From Kitasatospora sp. GP82 (lineage in GTDB: Bacteria > Actinomycetota > Actinomycetes > Streptomycetales > Streptomycetaceae), in NCBI RefSeq assembly GCF_029892105.1, contig NZ_JARZAJ010000005.1, forward strand, positions 186,001 to 250,000: 64,000 nt of DNA. The letters are read 5' to 3'. The notes below the pieces were generated by a model, which was not told the origin of the DNA, did not search any database, and worked only from the letters and a program-made list of their open reading frames with translations. The position numbers and the translations under genes were made by a program. Numbering within the stretch: position 1 is the first letter of the stretch; every line of letters begins with the position of its first letter. Shown piece by piece: positions 1-9,244 of the stretch.

Positions 1-425
1 AGCAGCGCCCAGAAGACGTCGCCGGGCAGCGAGGGCCTGGTCTCGCAGGCCGCGAGCACCACGCGGCTCGGGCGCCTGGCGTCGTACGCGACCTGGACGG
101 TGGCCCCCGGGGCCAGTCCGGCCGGGCGGCACAGCCGGGTGTGCCCGCGTGGACGGGAGAGCACCGACTCGGCCGGGCCCGGGCCCGCCGAACCGACCGT
201 CGGCAGGGTGCAGTACGCGAGCAGCGGGGCGGTGTCCAGCTCGCCGTAGGGGTCGCCGTAGGGTTCCCCGTACGGATCTCCGTCCGCGACCACCCGGGCG
301 GTGGCCGGGACGCCGTGGCGGCGCAGATGGTGGCGAAGTCGCAGTTCGAGGGCGCACCAGAGGAGCAGTGCGCCACCGAAGAGCATGAGGACGAATCCTG
401 CTGCGGTCGCCGTCGGCGTCTCCAT
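1..425 (-). CDS. DUF3592-like membrane protein, cut by window edge
   Basis: Reading the minus strand from an ATG at 425 gives an open frame that runs off the left edge, so only about 141 N-terminal residues are seen. Residues 8-27 form one hydrophobic segment (GFVLMLFGGALLLWCALELR), followed by a basic turn (RLRHHLRRHGVPATARV). That layout, a membrane segment followed by a small beta-rich domain starting G-x-x-A-x-A-x-V, is typical of DUF3592-type proteins, which have no known function. A small internal repeat of Asp-Pro-Tyr-Gly-type units lies near residues 50-62. It is divergent from the lipoprotein at 745. The family call rests on the layout, not on a search. Confidence 0.6.
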   Translation of the reverse strand, partial: METPTATAAGFVLMLFGGALLLWCALELRLRHHLRRHGVPATARVVADGDPYGEPYGDPYGELDTAPLLAYCTLPTVGSAGPGPAESVLSRPRGHTRLCRPAGLAPGATVQVAYDARRPSRVVLAACETRPSLPGDVFWAL

Positions 426-744
426 GTACGTCTCCCTCCCCGCGGTGCACATTCCGGTCCTCGTCCGGTCGCCCGACCCGGTGCACGGGGAGCGTGGCAG
501 CCCGGGGACAACCTGGGGCTGACGACCGAAGTACGGCGGAGAACACCGGGGGAACAGGCGGGTGAACTGCCCCGGGACCCGGTCGCCCGATCCCGCCCGG
601 GCCGGTGTTGGTGCCGATACGTCCCCACTGCGTCACAGCTGGGAAACGACGGTAACCCGCGGGCGCCGGGCGACGTGTAGAACCATGCCAGACGCCACGC
701 CCGGTCACTCTCACCAAGTGGCCGGACACCAAGGGGGATTCATC
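426..744. other. Divergent promoter region
   Basis: This 319-bp stretch separates two divergent genes and must carry both promoters. I see no gene with convincing codon use. The part next to 745 carries a purine-rich ribosome binding site (AAGGGGGATT, 731-740). No palindrome stands out. Confidence 0.5.
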
Positions 745-1362
745 ATGTCGGCCCACCGTCCGCTCGTTGCCGCAGCACTCCTCGCGACCACCGTCCTCAG
801 TCTTGCCGCCTGCGGCGCAGGCAGCACGACGTCCACCGCCGCCGCCTCGGCCTCGCCGGCCGTAGCCACCTCGCCGAGCGCCTCGGCAACCGTGCCGCAG
901 CAGTCCTCGGCCACGCCGGCCATCTCGCACACGGCCACCGCGCACCCGTCGGCCCCGGGGAAGCCCGCTCAGGGGACGCCCGCCGCGGACTGCACGACCG
1001 CCGCGCAGCGACCCGGACACCGGGTGGTCAACGTCGTCAGCGGCACCGCCGGGTCGTCCGAAATCGCCGCCACCGCGACCAAGTTCATCTGCGGCCCGAA
1101 CGTGGACGACGACGGCTACTACCAGCCCGCCGGCTCGCCCACCACGTTCAAGATTGCCTCCGGGGCCCAGGGCGAACTCTTCACCCTCGGCAACACCACC
1201 GCCACGCGCGGCGTCCCCGTCGCGCAGCTGATCCAGCACGCCGACGACTGCGGCCACCACCGCCCGGTCGACAGGCCGTACAGCTGCTTCGGCGGCAACT
1301 ACGACATCACGGTGGACGTGGCCGGCCACATCACCCACATCTCGGAGCTCTACCACCCCTGA
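745..1362 (+). CDS. Putative secreted lipoprotein
   Basis: The protein has 205 residues. The ATG at 745 follows AAGGGGG at a suitable distance, and upstream in-frame starts would put non-signal sequence before the signal peptide. Residues 1-23 form a lipoprotein signal ending in the lipobox LAAC. A Ser/Thr/Ala/Pro-rich linker follows (about 25-85), then a C-terminal domain with four cysteines (ADCTTA, KFICGP, DDCGHH, YSCFGG) that could pair as two disulfides. The mature protein should be anchored on the outer face of the membrane. No known enzyme motif is visible, so the function is unknown. It is convergent with the methyltransferase gene at 1394, 31 bp away. Confidence 0.7.
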   Translation: MSAHRPLVAAALLATTVLSLAACGAGSTTSTAAASASPAVATSPSASATVPQQSSATPAISHTATAHPSAPGKPAQGTPAADCTTAAQRPGHRVVNVVSGTAGSSEIAATATKFICGPNVDDDGYYQPAGSPTTFKIASGAQGELFTLGNTTATRGVPVAQLIQHADDCGHHRPVDRPYSCFGGNYDITVDVAGHITHISELYHP

Positions 1363-1393
1363 GACGCAGCGGCGGCCGCGGCCGGGCACCGGG

Positions 1394-2926
1394 TCAGAGC
1401 ACCGGCTCCACGAACCCCTGCTCGGTCAGCAGCCGCAGCGACTCCGGCACCCGGTCCCGCAGCACCACCCGGTCCTCGCCGAGCAGGTGGGCAATCGCGT
1501 CGACGATCTCGCCGGCCGTGAGCGTGCCGTCGCACACCCCGACGAAGCCCGCACCGACCGTGTCCACCTTCGTCGCCCGCCGCATGCCACGGTTGTGACG
1601 GAGGATCACATGCTCGGGGTCCTCCGCCCCGGGCGGTCCGACCTGTTCCTGGACCACCTCGTCGGCGAGCACATAGCGCGCGGCGAGCAGGGCGGCGTCG
1701 TCGTGCGCCCGCAGGAAGTCCTGACGTGCGAACCAGCTCTCGATGTGCGGGCCGAGCGGCTGCTCCACCGGGTGCGGCCACTCCTCGATCCGTACGGTCG
1801 GCCGGGCCGCGCCGCCCGCCCTCAGGGTGATCCAGCCGAAGCCGATGCCCTCTACCCCTGCCGCCTCGAAGGTGTCCAGCCACTCGTCGTAGCGGGCCTG
1901 GTAGTCGGGCCCCGGGCCACGGTGGTCGCCGCCGTCGCGCAGCCACAACTCGGCGTACTGGGCGACGTCCTGGACCTCGCGCTGCACCACCCAGGCGTCC
2001 AGACCGGTTCCGGCGACCCAACCCGCCAGGCGGTCGTGCCAGTCCTCGCCCTTGACGTGCTGCCAGTTGGCCAGCAGGTGGCAGTAGCCGCCCGGCTCCA
2101 GGTGCGCGGCCGCACCCCGTACCAGGTTGCGGCAGAGGTCGTCACCGGCCATCCCGCCGTCGCGGTAGACGAAGCGGCTACCGGGCGAGATCACGAACGG
2201 CGGGTTGGAGACGATCAGATCGAACGTGCGGTCCGCCACCGGCTCGAAGAGGCTGCCCTCGGCCACCTCGACGTTCTCGAAGCCGGAGAGCGCCAGCGTC
2301 AGCCGGGTGAAGTGCAGCGCGCGCGGGTTGAGATCGGTGGCGGTGACCCGCTGCGCGTGCCGAGCGGCGTGCAGCGCCTGCACACCGGAGCCCGAACCCA
2401 GGTCCAGTGCCGCGCGCACGGGCCGCCGGACGGCGAGGTTGGCCAATGTGGTGGAGGCACCGCCGACACCGAGCACTAGGTCCTTGCGAGCCACGCCCCG
2501 GGCGGTCTCCCCGGAGGCGATGCCACCCGCGCCGCCGACCGCGCACCCCAGGTCGGAGACCACCCAGGCATCCGCGCTCGGCAGGCCCGCGACCTCGTTG
2601 GCGTACGGGCGGACGTCGACGGTGGCCCGTACGCTCTCGCCGTCACGGGTCAGCCAGCCGTCCATCAGGCAGTCCTCGACCGGCAGAGCCGCCGCCGCGG
2701 CCGCGTACGGGACCGGCTGCTGGAGCAGAAACAGCCGCACCAGCGTCTCCAGGGAACTCCCGCCACGCGTCGCCCGCAGCGCGGGTACCGCCTCGCTGCG
2801 GGCCAGCGCGGCATAGCCGGTGGGCCCGAGCAGGTCGAGGCAGCCGTCGGCGGTGTACGAGGCGGCGAGCAGCGCCTCACGAAGCTTCGCGAGGCGGCCG
2901 GGGTCAAGAGCGGGGCTACTGGTCAC
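1394..2926 (-). CDS. Class I SAM-dependent methyltransferase
   Basis: The 510-residue protein has a central Rossmann methyltransferase domain with the SAM-binding loop ALDLGSGSGVQALHAA (about 190-205) and the catalytic motif SNPPFV (about 237-242). NPPF is typical of enzymes that methylate exocyclic or amide nitrogens, such as RlmG/RsmC rRNA guanine N2 and PrmC-type glutamine methyltransferases. The N-terminal ~150 residues resemble the DUF7059-type domain that precedes this methyltransferase in actinobacteria, and a C-terminal extension of about 170 residues follows. The target, rRNA or protein, cannot be fixed from sequence. The start at 2926 (MTSSPALDPGR) fits the N-domain. It is transcribed alone, 135 bp after the lipoprotein gene on the same strand. 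Confidence 0.8.
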   Translation of the reverse strand: MTSSPALDPGRLAKLREALLAASYTADGCLDLLGPTGYAALARSEAVPALRATRGGSSLETLVRLFLLQQPVPYAAAAAALPVEDCLMDGWLTRDGESVRATVDVRPYANEVAGLPSADAWVVSDLGCAVGGAGGIASGETARGVARKDLVLGVGGASTTLANLAVRRPVRAALDLGSGSGVQALHAARHAQRVTATDLNPRALHFTRLTLALSGFENVEVAEGSLFEPVADRTFDLIVSNPPFVISPGSRFVYRDGGMAGDDLCRNLVRGAAAHLEPGGYCHLLANWQHVKGEDWHDRLAGWVAGTGLDAWVVQREVQDVAQYAELWLRDGGDHRGPGPDYQARYDEWLDTFEAAGVEGIGFGWITLRAGGAARPTVRIEEWPHPVEQPLGPHIESWFARQDFLRAHDDAALLAARYVLADEVVQEQVGPPGAEDPEHVILRHNRGMRRATKVDTVGAGFVGVCDGTLTAGEIVDAIAHLLGEDRVVLRDRVPESLRLLTEQGFVEPVL

Positions 2927-3061
2927 CGGCCCATTGTCCCCCGTTCTGCGCCGCTGCCCCGCGCACGGCGCAGAACCGGGGCTGCCTGTGCTGCCGGTAC
3001 TGCGCGTCGTCTCTGCGCGTCGTCTCTGCGTGTCGTCCCCGTGCCTGGTCCCCGTGCCTCG

Positions 3062-3814
3062 TCAGTTCCCTGACGGGGAAGCCGAGGCAGAGGTGGTGTC
3101 GGAGGCCGTGCCCGAGGGCGCCGCGCCGGAAGCTGCGGCCGACGGCGAGACGGAGGAGGAGGCCATGGGGGATCCGTTCTGGGCCGAGGGGCTGTCGTCG
3201 GCGGCGCCGGTCGCCGCGCCCGTGGCGGCCCCGGTCGGCGGCACCGCCGCCCCGGCGGTCGCGGACCCCGCACCCGGCTGGGTCTTGCAACCGGGTTGCT
3301 TGCGGATCGCCGCCCCGAGGTCGCCGCTCTGAAGGTTGTTCAGCGCGGATGTCGACTGCTGAGCCAGCCGCTGGACCTGGTCACCGACGCTCCTGAGCCC
3401 GTCCGCGAACCGAGCCTGGTCCATGTTGGGCAGGGCGTTCAGCTTCTTCTGGACATCGACGTACCCCTGAGCCGCCTGCTTGAGCTCGTCCACGGCGCCC
3501 TGCTGCAGCTTCGCGCCGTCGCCGACCTTCGGCGCGCCTGCCTTGTCGATCGCATCGGCCAACTGCTGGTTGGCAGTTGCGAGGACCCCGAGATCGGCCG
3601 CGAGCCGCTTCTGGAGGTCGGCCGGGGCCTCGCCCGGCTTGACCTTGCCGGTGTCGGTGAGGGCATCGCCGGACTGTCCTATCGGGCCCTGGGCGGAGTC
3701 GCAGACGCTCTTCGCCCAGTTGTCGAGCGCAGCACTGTTGTCACCACCGCACGCGACGGCGCCGAACGCCAGCAGCGCACCGAGCGCGGATACGGTCAGC
3801 AGTCGCTTCTTCAC
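3062..3814 (-). CDS. Secreted lipoprotein, helical, unknown function
   Basis: The GTG at 3814 is chosen because AAAGGG lies about 8 bases upstream and because it opens directly into a signal peptide (KKRLLTVSALGALLAFGAV) ending in the lipobox AVAC. The resulting 250-residue protein has a helical domain of about 150 residues with regularly spaced Leu and Ala and one Cys pair (SVCDSA and PGCKTQ). It ends in an Ala/Gly/Ser/Pro-rich tail of about 90 residues, probably disordered and wall-spanning. This gene lies beside bldG in Streptomyces. No enzymatic motif is visible. Confidence 0.75.
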   Translation of the reverse strand: MKKRLLTVSALGALLAFGAVACGGDNSAALDNWAKSVCDSAQGPIGQSGDALTDTGKVKPGEAPADLQKRLAADLGVLATANQQLADAIDKAGAPKVGDGAKLQQGAVDELKQAAQGYVDVQKKLNALPNMDQARFADGLRSVGDQVQRLAQQSTSALNNLQSGDLGAAIRKQPGCKTQPGAGSATAGAAVPPTGAATGAATGAADDSPSAQNGSPMASSSVSPSAAASGAAPSGTASDTTSASASPSGN

Positions 3815-3986
3815 CGGGAAGCCCTTTCGGTGTCGGTCATCGACCTGCGAACCTACACGGCCGCCTGTCTCAGCCGCAGGCGACCGCCCGGCCCGGGGCT
3901 GGGTGTGGGGCTGGGATGCCTTGGGCCGGGCCGGGCGGACGCCGATCACCGGGCACCCGCCGGCACCACCGGCTTCCGGGTTGCGG

Positions 3987-4355
3987 TCAGGCCCGCTCGA
4001 CCCGGATCGGATCACCGCTGCGAACGGTACGCAGCACCTGCGGGTCACCGTCCAAGCTGCCGAGGAGATTGCACGGACTGGCCAGTCGGCACTCGTCCTC
4101 GCGCGAGATCGGCGTCGGGCCGTACGGCAGCGCCAGGCTGTCCCCGTCCGTCCAGAACGCGACCGTGCCAGGCTCCACGACCTGCTGGGCATCGGTTTCC
4201 CTGGGGACGCTGACGGGGGTCCCGAAGTAGACCTCCTTGCCCCAGGTGCTGGCCGAGGAACTGATCGGCAGCGCCTCCCAGAGCGCCTCGGAGGTGGGCG
4301 TCGGCCGCAGCGTTGCCGTCGTCTGCCCGGCCGGCCACAGCATGCGTATCCGCAT
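3987..4355 (-). CDS. Cyclophilin-like fold protein
   Basis: The protein has 122 residues. It starts with a beta strand (MRIRMLW), then the short helix that in this family reads SEALWEALPISSSAS, then GKEVYFGTP, and a C-terminal half with DGDSLALPYGPTPIS. These landmarks match the small cyclophilin-like proteins (Cyclophil_like2 type), which share the beta-barrel of peptidyl-prolyl isomerases but lack most of the catalytic residues. Their substrate is unknown. The gene stands alone between the lipoprotein and the anti-sigma gene. Its promoter would be in 4356-4544. Confidence 0.75.
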   Translation of the reverse strand: MRIRMLWPAGQTTATLRPTPTSEALWEALPISSSASTWGKEVYFGTPVSVPRETDAQQVVEPGTVAFWTDGDSLALPYGPTPISREDECRLASPCNLLGSLDGDPQVLRTVRSGDPIRVERA

Positions 4356-4544
4356 GGGGGTGTCCCCTTGTCTCGAACCGAACCGATCGCGCCCGAGAGC
4401 AGGGAACAGCCACCTTCAACAATTTGTCAATCACCTGGCCGGCAGGGGAAGTGGACAGCAGCCACAGCGCGCACCGTCAGCGCAGCGGCCGACCTCCTGG
4501 CCCCGTATCGGCGGCTCAGCCGCCCAATCGGGCCGGATGAGACG

Positions 4545-4964
4545 TCAGCCGTCCACCGACGGGTCGGACACCGGCCAGCTCATCCGGATCAGACCACCGC
4601 TTGCGCCTCGGGTCACCTCGACGTCCTCGACCAGACCAGTGATCACCGCGAGACCCAGGGTGTCCTCGTCCGTCTCGGCGCCCTCATCGTGCTCGCGGGA
4701 GGGCACACTGGCCGAACCGGCCTCGTCCTCCACCTCGATGAGGAAACGCTTCTCCTGGTCGATCAGAGCGACCCGCACCGCACCGTCGATCCCACCGCGC
4801 CGGTGCAGACCGACCGCACGCGAGCACGCCTCGCCGACCGCGAGGCGCACCTCGTCGAGCACCGACTCGTCGACCCCGGCGCGTCTCGCCACCGCCGCTG
4901 CCACCAGCCGGGCCGTCCGCACATGCTCGGGAAGCGCACTGAATCGAAGTTCGACGGTTGCCAT
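4545..4964 (-). CDS. ATP-binding anti-sigma factor (RsbW-like), partner of BldG
   Basis: The ATG at 4964 (MATVELRFSALPEH) follows a GGGGGAGAG ribosome site. The 139-residue protein has the GHKL kinase fold of anti-sigma factors: an N-box-like helix (LDEVRLAVGEACSRAV, about 42-57) and a later Gly-rich stretch (EDTLGLAVITGLV, about 104-116). The canonical Asn of the N-box is replaced in this subfamily by the EACSRA form. In S. coelicolor the gene immediately after bldG (SCO3548) encodes an anti-sigma factor that binds BldG. The same order here, on the same strand with 123 bp between the genes, supports the same partner-switching role. Which sigma factor it holds is not visible. Confidence 0.85.
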   Translation of the reverse strand: MATVELRFSALPEHVRTARLVAAAVARRAGVDESVLDEVRLAVGEACSRAVGLHRRGGIDGAVRVALIDQEKRFLIEVEDEAGSASVPSREHDEGAETDEDTLGLAVITGLVEDVEVTRGASGGLIRMSWPVSDPSVDG

Positions 4965-5087
4965 CTCTCCCCCTCCGGGGTTGCTCCCCACACCTCAACA
5001 ACTGCGACGTCGGCGCCGCTTCGCCCGCGCAGGCCGACGAGGCACAAGGCCCCGCCGGCGTGCTCACGTCGGCGTGCTGAAGGTGGA

Positions 5088-5429
5088 TCAGTCAGTCGCC
5101 GAGACTGCGTCTTCGACCGAGTTGTGGATCGGGAAGACCTTGGTCAGACCGGTGATCCGGAAGATCTTCAGGATGCGCTCCTGGTTGCACACCAGACGCA
5201 GCGAGCCCTCGTGCGCCCTGACCCGCTTCAGGCCACCCACCAGAACGCCCAGACCGGTCGAGTCGAGGAAGTCCACGCCCTCCATGTCGACGATCAGGTG
5301 GTAGTTACCGTCGTTGACGAGCTCGACCAGCTGCTCGCGCAGCTTGGGGGCGGTGTACACATCGATCTCGCCACCGACCTCGACAACCGTGCGGTCGCCG
5401 ATCGTGTGGGTCGACAGGGACAGGTCCAC
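5088..5429 (-). CDS. bldG: Anti-sigma factor antagonist BldG
   Basis: The GTG at 5429 lies about 8 bases after GGAGG and gives a 113-residue STAS-domain protein that matches BldG over its whole length as I remember it. The phosphorylation motif DSTGLG (about 57-62) carries the serine that an anti-sigma kinase modifies. The strands [14 protein letters not shown] and [11 protein letters not shown] are the usual STAS core. BldG controls aerial mycelium formation and antibiotic production in Streptomyces by partner switching with the anti-sigma factor encoded next to it. A long in-frame upstream extension exists but lacks a ribosome site and is not expected in this family. Confidence 0.96.
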   Translation of the reverse strand: MDLSLSTHTIGDRTVVEVGGEIDVYTAPKLREQLVELVNDGNYHLIVDMEGVDFLDSTGLGVLVGGLKRVRAHEGSLRLVCNQERILKIFRITGLTKVFPIHNSVEDAVSATD

Positions 5430-5646
5430 GGAACCTCCAGCACCTTGCCTTGCTACGTCATTGCGGACTCGGCCGGGCGGCCGCGATCGCTTGGTCGCAG
5501 GCCGGGCACACCGCCACGGCAGATCGCGCCTCGGCGTTGCGTCCCTCGGCCATGCGGCCGTCACGGCTTCATTCAACCACCTGTGACCATGCCCGCACGA
5601 TGGCTTGGGGCGATTCTCCGTCACGCCGGTGACACACTGGGTCCTC

Positions 5647-7989
5647 ATGCCGCCCCGCCACCGCCCGCCCGAGGCCCTACTGGCCGCCCTGACCACCGGC
5701 CGGTCCCGTTCCGAACGCCTCACCCATACGGAGCATCTCCCGGCTCGTCCGGCGCGGCATTCGTCTTGGCCGGACAGCATTCGGCCGGAGATCGTGGCAT
5801 CCGCGCAAGCCCTGGGAGTCGAACGACCCTGGGCCCACCAGGCCGAGGCCATGAAATTGGCCAAAACCGGTCAAACTATGGTGCTTGCCACAGGGACCGC
5901 ATCGGGCAAGTCGCTCGGGTATCTGGCCCCGGTACTCAGCGATCTGCTCGACGGCACCGAGGCCCCCAACGGGCGCGGCGCAACCGCGCTCTACCTGGCC
6001 CCGACCAAGGCCCTGGCCGCCGACCAGCGCCGCCGCGCCGCCGAACTCGTACCGAGCCGCGTCCGGCCGGCCCTCTACGACGGCGACACACCACCCGAGG
6101 AACGCGAGTGGGTCCGCCAGTACGCCTCCTACGTGCTCACCAATCCGGACATGCTGCATCGCGGTATCCTGCCCGCCCACGCCCGTTGGTCCTCCTTCCT
6201 CAAGGCGCTGAAGTACGTCGTCGTCGACGAGTGCCACAGCTACCGCGGCGTCTTCGGCTCGCACGTCGCCCAGGTAGTGCGGCGACTGCGGCGACTGTGT
6301 GCCCGGTACGGCTCCGAGCCGGTGTTCCTGCTCGCCTCGGCCACCACCGCCGACCCGGCGACCACCGCCGAGCGCCTCACCGGCCTGCCGGCCGTGGCGG
6401 TGACGGAGGACGCCTCGCCACGCGGCCCCTTGGTCTTCGCCCTGTGGGAACCTCCCCTCACCGAGAACGTCGGCGAACACGGCGCTCCGGTACGCCGCAC
6501 GGCCACGGCCGAGGCCGGCTATCTGCTCACCGACCTGGTCGAGGCCGGGACGCGGACAGTGGTCTTCGTCCGCTCGCGCCGGGCCGCAGAACTCGTCGCG
6601 CTACAGGCCCAGGACCAACTCGGCGCACCTCTCGCCGCCCGCGTCGCCGCATACCGGGGTGGGTACCTCGCCGAGGAACGCCGGTCTCTGGAGCGCGCGC
6701 TGTACTCCGGACGGCTGCTCGGGCTTGCCTCCACGTCCGCTCTGGAACTCGGTGTCGATGTGTCGGGCCTGGACGCCGTACTGATGGCCGGCTACCCGGG
6801 GACCAGAGCCTCACTGTGGCAGCAGGCCGGGCGAGCGGGCCGGGAGGGCCAGGGCGCGCTGGCCGTGCTGATCGCCCGGGACGACCCCCTGGACACCTAC
6901 CTGGTTCACCACCCGGAGGCCCTGTTCGCCAACCCCGTCGAAGCCACCGTGCTCGACCCCGACAATCCACACATCCTGGCACCTCACCTGTGTGCGGCCG
7001 CCGCCGAACTCCCGCTCGGCGAGAGCGACCTGCACCTGTTCGGCCCCTCCACCGCGCAGCTCCTCCCGGTCCTCGAGAAGCGCGGACTACTACGGAGGCG
7101 AGGGGGCAACTCCTGGTACTGGACCCGGCGTGAGCGTGCTGCGGACGCGGTCGACCTCCGGGGCAGCGGCGGCAATCCGGTCCAGATCGTGGAGTCCTCC
7201 ACCGGTCGGCTGCTCGGTACCGTGGACGCCTCCGCCGCCCACACCACCGTGCACACCGGTGCGGTCCATCTGCACCAAGGCCGTACCTACCTGGTGCAGG
7301 ATCTCGACCTCGAAACCTCGGTCGCCCTGGTCGAACAGGCCGACCCGTCCTACACGACCGCAGCCCGGGACATCACCTCCATCTCCGTCCTCGGCACCGA
7401 CACCACCATCGACTGGGGAGAGGCCCGACTCTGTTTCGGCTCGGTCGAAGTGGTCAACCAGGTGGTGGGATACCTGCGAAAGCGCATCGCCACCGGCGAG
7501 GTCCTCGGCGAGACCAAGCTCGACCTGCCACCCAGGACGCTGCGCACCCGGGCCGTCTGGTGGACCGTCACAGAGGACCAACTACTCGACGCGGAAATCC
7601 CGTTCGACCAGCTCCCGGGCGCCGCCCACGCTGCGGAACACGCCTCCATCGGCCTGCTCCCGCTCTTCGCCACCTGCGACCGATGGGACATCGGCGGTGT
7701 CTCCGTCCCGCTCCACCCCGACACCCAGCTACCGACGGTCTTCGTGTACGACGGGCACTCGGGCGGCGCAGGCTTCGCCGAGCGGGGTTTCCAGCGAGCG
7801 GAACAGTGGCTGACAGCGACCCGGGACGCCATCGCGGCATGCGAGTGCGATCGCGGCTGTCCGTCCTGCGTGCAGTCCCCCAAGTGCGGGAACGGCAACG
7901 ATCCTCTCGACAAGGCAGCAGCCGTACGGCTCCTCGACGTACTGCTGGCCGACGCTCCGGGACGGGCCGCCCAGGCCGGGGACGGCTGA
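5647..7989 (+). CDS. DEAD/DEAH-box helicase of the MrfA/YprA family
   Basis: The 780-residue protein has motif [10 protein letters not shown] (81-89), motif II DECH (194-197), the SAT motif ASATT, and later helicase motifs including GYPG and [10 protein letters not shown]-terminal DUF1998-type domain ends in four cysteines ([10 protein letters not shown] plus a further Cys in SPKC) that should bind zinc. This is the layout of B. subtilis MrfA, a 3'-5' helicase in mitomycin-type DNA repair. The ATG at 5647 is preferred because family members begin shortly before this point. It is divergent from bldG, as in other Streptomyces. The last codons lie in the first unit of a 35-bp tandem repeat that continues past the stop. 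Confidence 0.9.
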   Translation: MPPRHRPPEALLAALTTGRSRSERLTHTEHLPARPARHSSWPDSIRPEIVASAQALGVERPWAHQAEAMKLAKTGQTMVLATGTASGKSLGYLAPVLSDLLDGTEAPNGRGATALYLAPTKALAADQRRRAAELVPSRVRPALYDGDTPPEEREWVRQYASYVLTNPDMLHRGILPAHARWSSFLKALKYVVVDECHSYRGVFGSHVAQVVRRLRRLCARYGSEPVFLLASATTADPATTAERLTGLPAVAVTEDASPRGPLVFALWEPPLTENVGEHGAPVRRTATAEAGYLLTDLVEAGTRTVVFVRSRRAAELVALQAQDQLGAPLAARVAAYRGGYLAEERRSLERALYSGRLLGLASTSALELGVDVSGLDAVLMAGYPGTRASLWQQAGRAGREGQGALAVLIARDDPLDTYLVHHPEALFANPVEATVLDPDNPHILAPHLCAAAAELPLGESDLHLFGPSTAQLLPVLEKRGLLRRRGGNSWYWTRRERAADAVDLRGSGGNPVQIVESSTGRLLGTVDASAAHTTVHTGAVHLHQGRTYLVQDLDLETSVALVEQADPSYTTAARDITSISVLGTDTTIDWGEARLCFGSVEVVNQVVGYLRKRIATGEVLGETKLDLPPRTLRTRAVWWTVTEDQLLDAEIPFDQLPGAAHAAEHASIGLLPLFATCDRWDIGGVSVPLHPDTQLPTVFVYDGHSGGAGFAERGFQRAEQWLTATRDAIAACECDRGCPSCVQSPKCGNGNDPLDKAAAVRLLDVLLADAPGRAAQAGDG

Positions 7990-8777
7990 CTCGGCTCGAT
8001 GCCACCCAGGCCAGGGACGGCTGACCGGGCTCGATGCCACCCAGGCCAGGGACGGCTGACCGGGCTCGATGCCATCCAGGCCAGGGACGGCTGACCGGGC
8101 TCGGTGCCACCCAGACCGGGCACCGCGTGCTCGCCGGTGGTCATTCCCCGGGATGGTGGAGGACGGGCGAAGGGCATAGGGCTCATGTGGTGAAGGTCCA
8201 ATCGGTGAATGTCCAACGGGGCTCGACACGCCTTGCCTGGTCGGACGTCGCCTGTGCTCGGAGCGGGAATGGTCGAGCCGCTCCGGACGGACGTGACTGC
8301 AGCGTCCAGTCCGTCGGCGCCCCAGGACCGGACCGGACCTGCCCTGGCCCTCCCCCGGGCCGGACCGATCGGGATCGGCAGCACCCCACCGGGTACCGCG
8401 ACCTCGACCACTACCGCGACCGCATCGGCGCTCTGGTCCACGACACAGGAGACCAGGGCGGCCCGGTGCTCCTCCGCGATCCGGGCGGCCCAGCCGCAAC
8501 CGCCGTCCGGGTCCAGCAGCAGTCGGTCGGCGGCCGCGAGTGCCGCCAGATCTGCGGCAGACTCCGCACGATGCCGAGTGGCCACCACGGATCCGACGGC
8601 CAGACTGACCGCGAAGACCACGCAACCGAGCATGGCCAGCGAAACCAGCCAGATCGTGGCTGAACCGCCATCGGGAACAGCGCCTGCCGATCTGGACCGC
8701 GGCACGCCGGGTCGAACGGCTCCGCCCTTCTCGATGTCATGAGCGTCGGGTCTCTGAACGGGTCTCTGAAGAAGCAT
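7350..8777 (-). CDS. TadE-like (Rv3654c-type) protein with apparent lost stop
   Basis: The ATG at 8777 lies 6 bases after AGGAGG and overlaps the stop of the preceding tadE gene. The first ~145 residues are the expected protein: a cytoplasmic start, one membrane helix (SATIWLVSLAMLGCVVFAVS), then RHRAESAADLAALAAAD, the hallmark of Rv3654c-like pseudopilins. The family normally ends near the PIGPARGRARAGP stretch, about position 8330. Here the frame stays open for another ~980 bases, through the 35-bp repeats and antisense to the end of the helicase, and stops only at 7350. The tail reads as low-complexity and antisense sequence. I take the N-terminal part as real and the tail as read-through after loss of the native stop. 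The true end is uncertain. Confidence 0.5.
   Translation of the reverse strand: MLLQRPVQRPDAHDIEKGGAVRPGVPRSRSAGAVPDGGSATIWLVSLAMLGCVVFAVSLAVGSVVATRHRAESAADLAALAAADRLLLDPDGGCGWAARIAEEHRAALVSCVVDQSADAVAVVVEVAVPGGVLPIPIGPARGRARAGPVRSWGADGLDAAVTSVRSGSTIPAPSTGDVRPGKACRAPLDIHRLDLHHMSPMPFARPPPSRGMTTGEHAVPGLGGTEPGQPSLAWMASSPVSRPWPGWHRARSAVPGLGGIEPSQPSPAWAARPGASASSTSRSRTAAALSRGSLPFPHLGDCTQDGQPRSHSHAAMASRVAVSHCSARWKPRSAKPAPPECPSYTKTVGSWVSGWSGTETPPMSHRSQVAKSGSRPMEACSAAWAAPGSWSNGISASSSWSSVTVHQTARVRSVLGGRSSLVSPRTSPVAMRFRRYPTTWLTTSTEPKQSRASPQSMVVSVPRTEMEVMSRAAVV
7966..8121. repeat. 35-bp tandem repeat overlapping the helicase stop
   Basis: Units start at 7966, 8001, 8036 and 8071, with a partial unit at 8106. 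Each reads GCCACCCAGGCCAGGGACGG followed by CTGACCGGGCTCGAT with a few changes. The first, most diverged unit encodes the last residues and stop codon of the helicase. The other units repeat that stop region downstream. The period is not a multiple of three. Confidence 0.95.
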
Positions 8778-9244
8778 CACCCACCTCCTTCCACCGCCCC
8801 GATGATGTCCTCGCGCGCTGCCACCGCCGTGGCGCTCAACCGGATCGTCAGCGCCGAGCCGAGCCGCCCTGGCCCGGGGCAGGGCGCTTCGACCGTGACC
8901 CGCATGGTCTCGTCCTCCTGAGAGACCTGGACAGCGGCCCCGGACGGTGCTGCCGCCCGCGCCAATTCAGCGGCGTTCGCATCACCGCGTGCAGCCGCCC
9001 TTGCCCCGATCCGGGCGGCGTCCACACAACGAATCTGCGCGGATGCCGCCACAACTCCCCAAATCAGCATGGCTGCCAGGAGCACCAGGGCCGGCAGCGC
9101 GACAGCTGTCTCGGCCGTCACAGAGCCACCGTCCCCAGTCCGTCGGCCCCACCGCAACGTGCACGGCCTGGGCCGCCTGCGCTTTGATGGCGACGAGCCG
9201 CACCGCCTCAGCGGCCCAAGCTTCCGAGTCGACTCAGATGGCAT
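8777..9244 (-). CDS. TadE-like pseudopilin
   Basis: The protein has up to 155 residues. Its core begins GSVTAETAVALPALVLLAAM, the prepilin-like Glu followed by a hydrophobic helix that defines TadE proteins, then QIRCVDAARIGARAAARGD. The region before it is basic. The ATG at 9244 overlaps the end of the DUF4244 gene by 11 bases, which suggests translational coupling, but a later GTG at the VTAE codon is possible. TadE-type proteins are minor pseudopilins of tad pilus machines and are processed by a TadV-type peptidase, which is not in this window. Confidence 0.85.
   Translation of the reverse strand: MPSESTRKLGPLRRCGSSPSKRRRPRPCTLRWGRRTGDGGSVTAETAVALPALVLLAAMLIWGVVAASAQIRCVDAARIGARAAARGDANAAELARAAAPSGAAVQVSQEDETMRVTVEAPCPGPGRLGSALTIRLSATAVAAREDIIGAVEGGG

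Noticed and set aside
3480-7133. A very long plus-strand open frame (over 1200 codons) crossing bldG and the helicase
   Set aside because: It is antisense to bldG, the anti-sigma gene and others, lies out of frame in the helicase, and has no domain; high GC keeps such frames open by chance.
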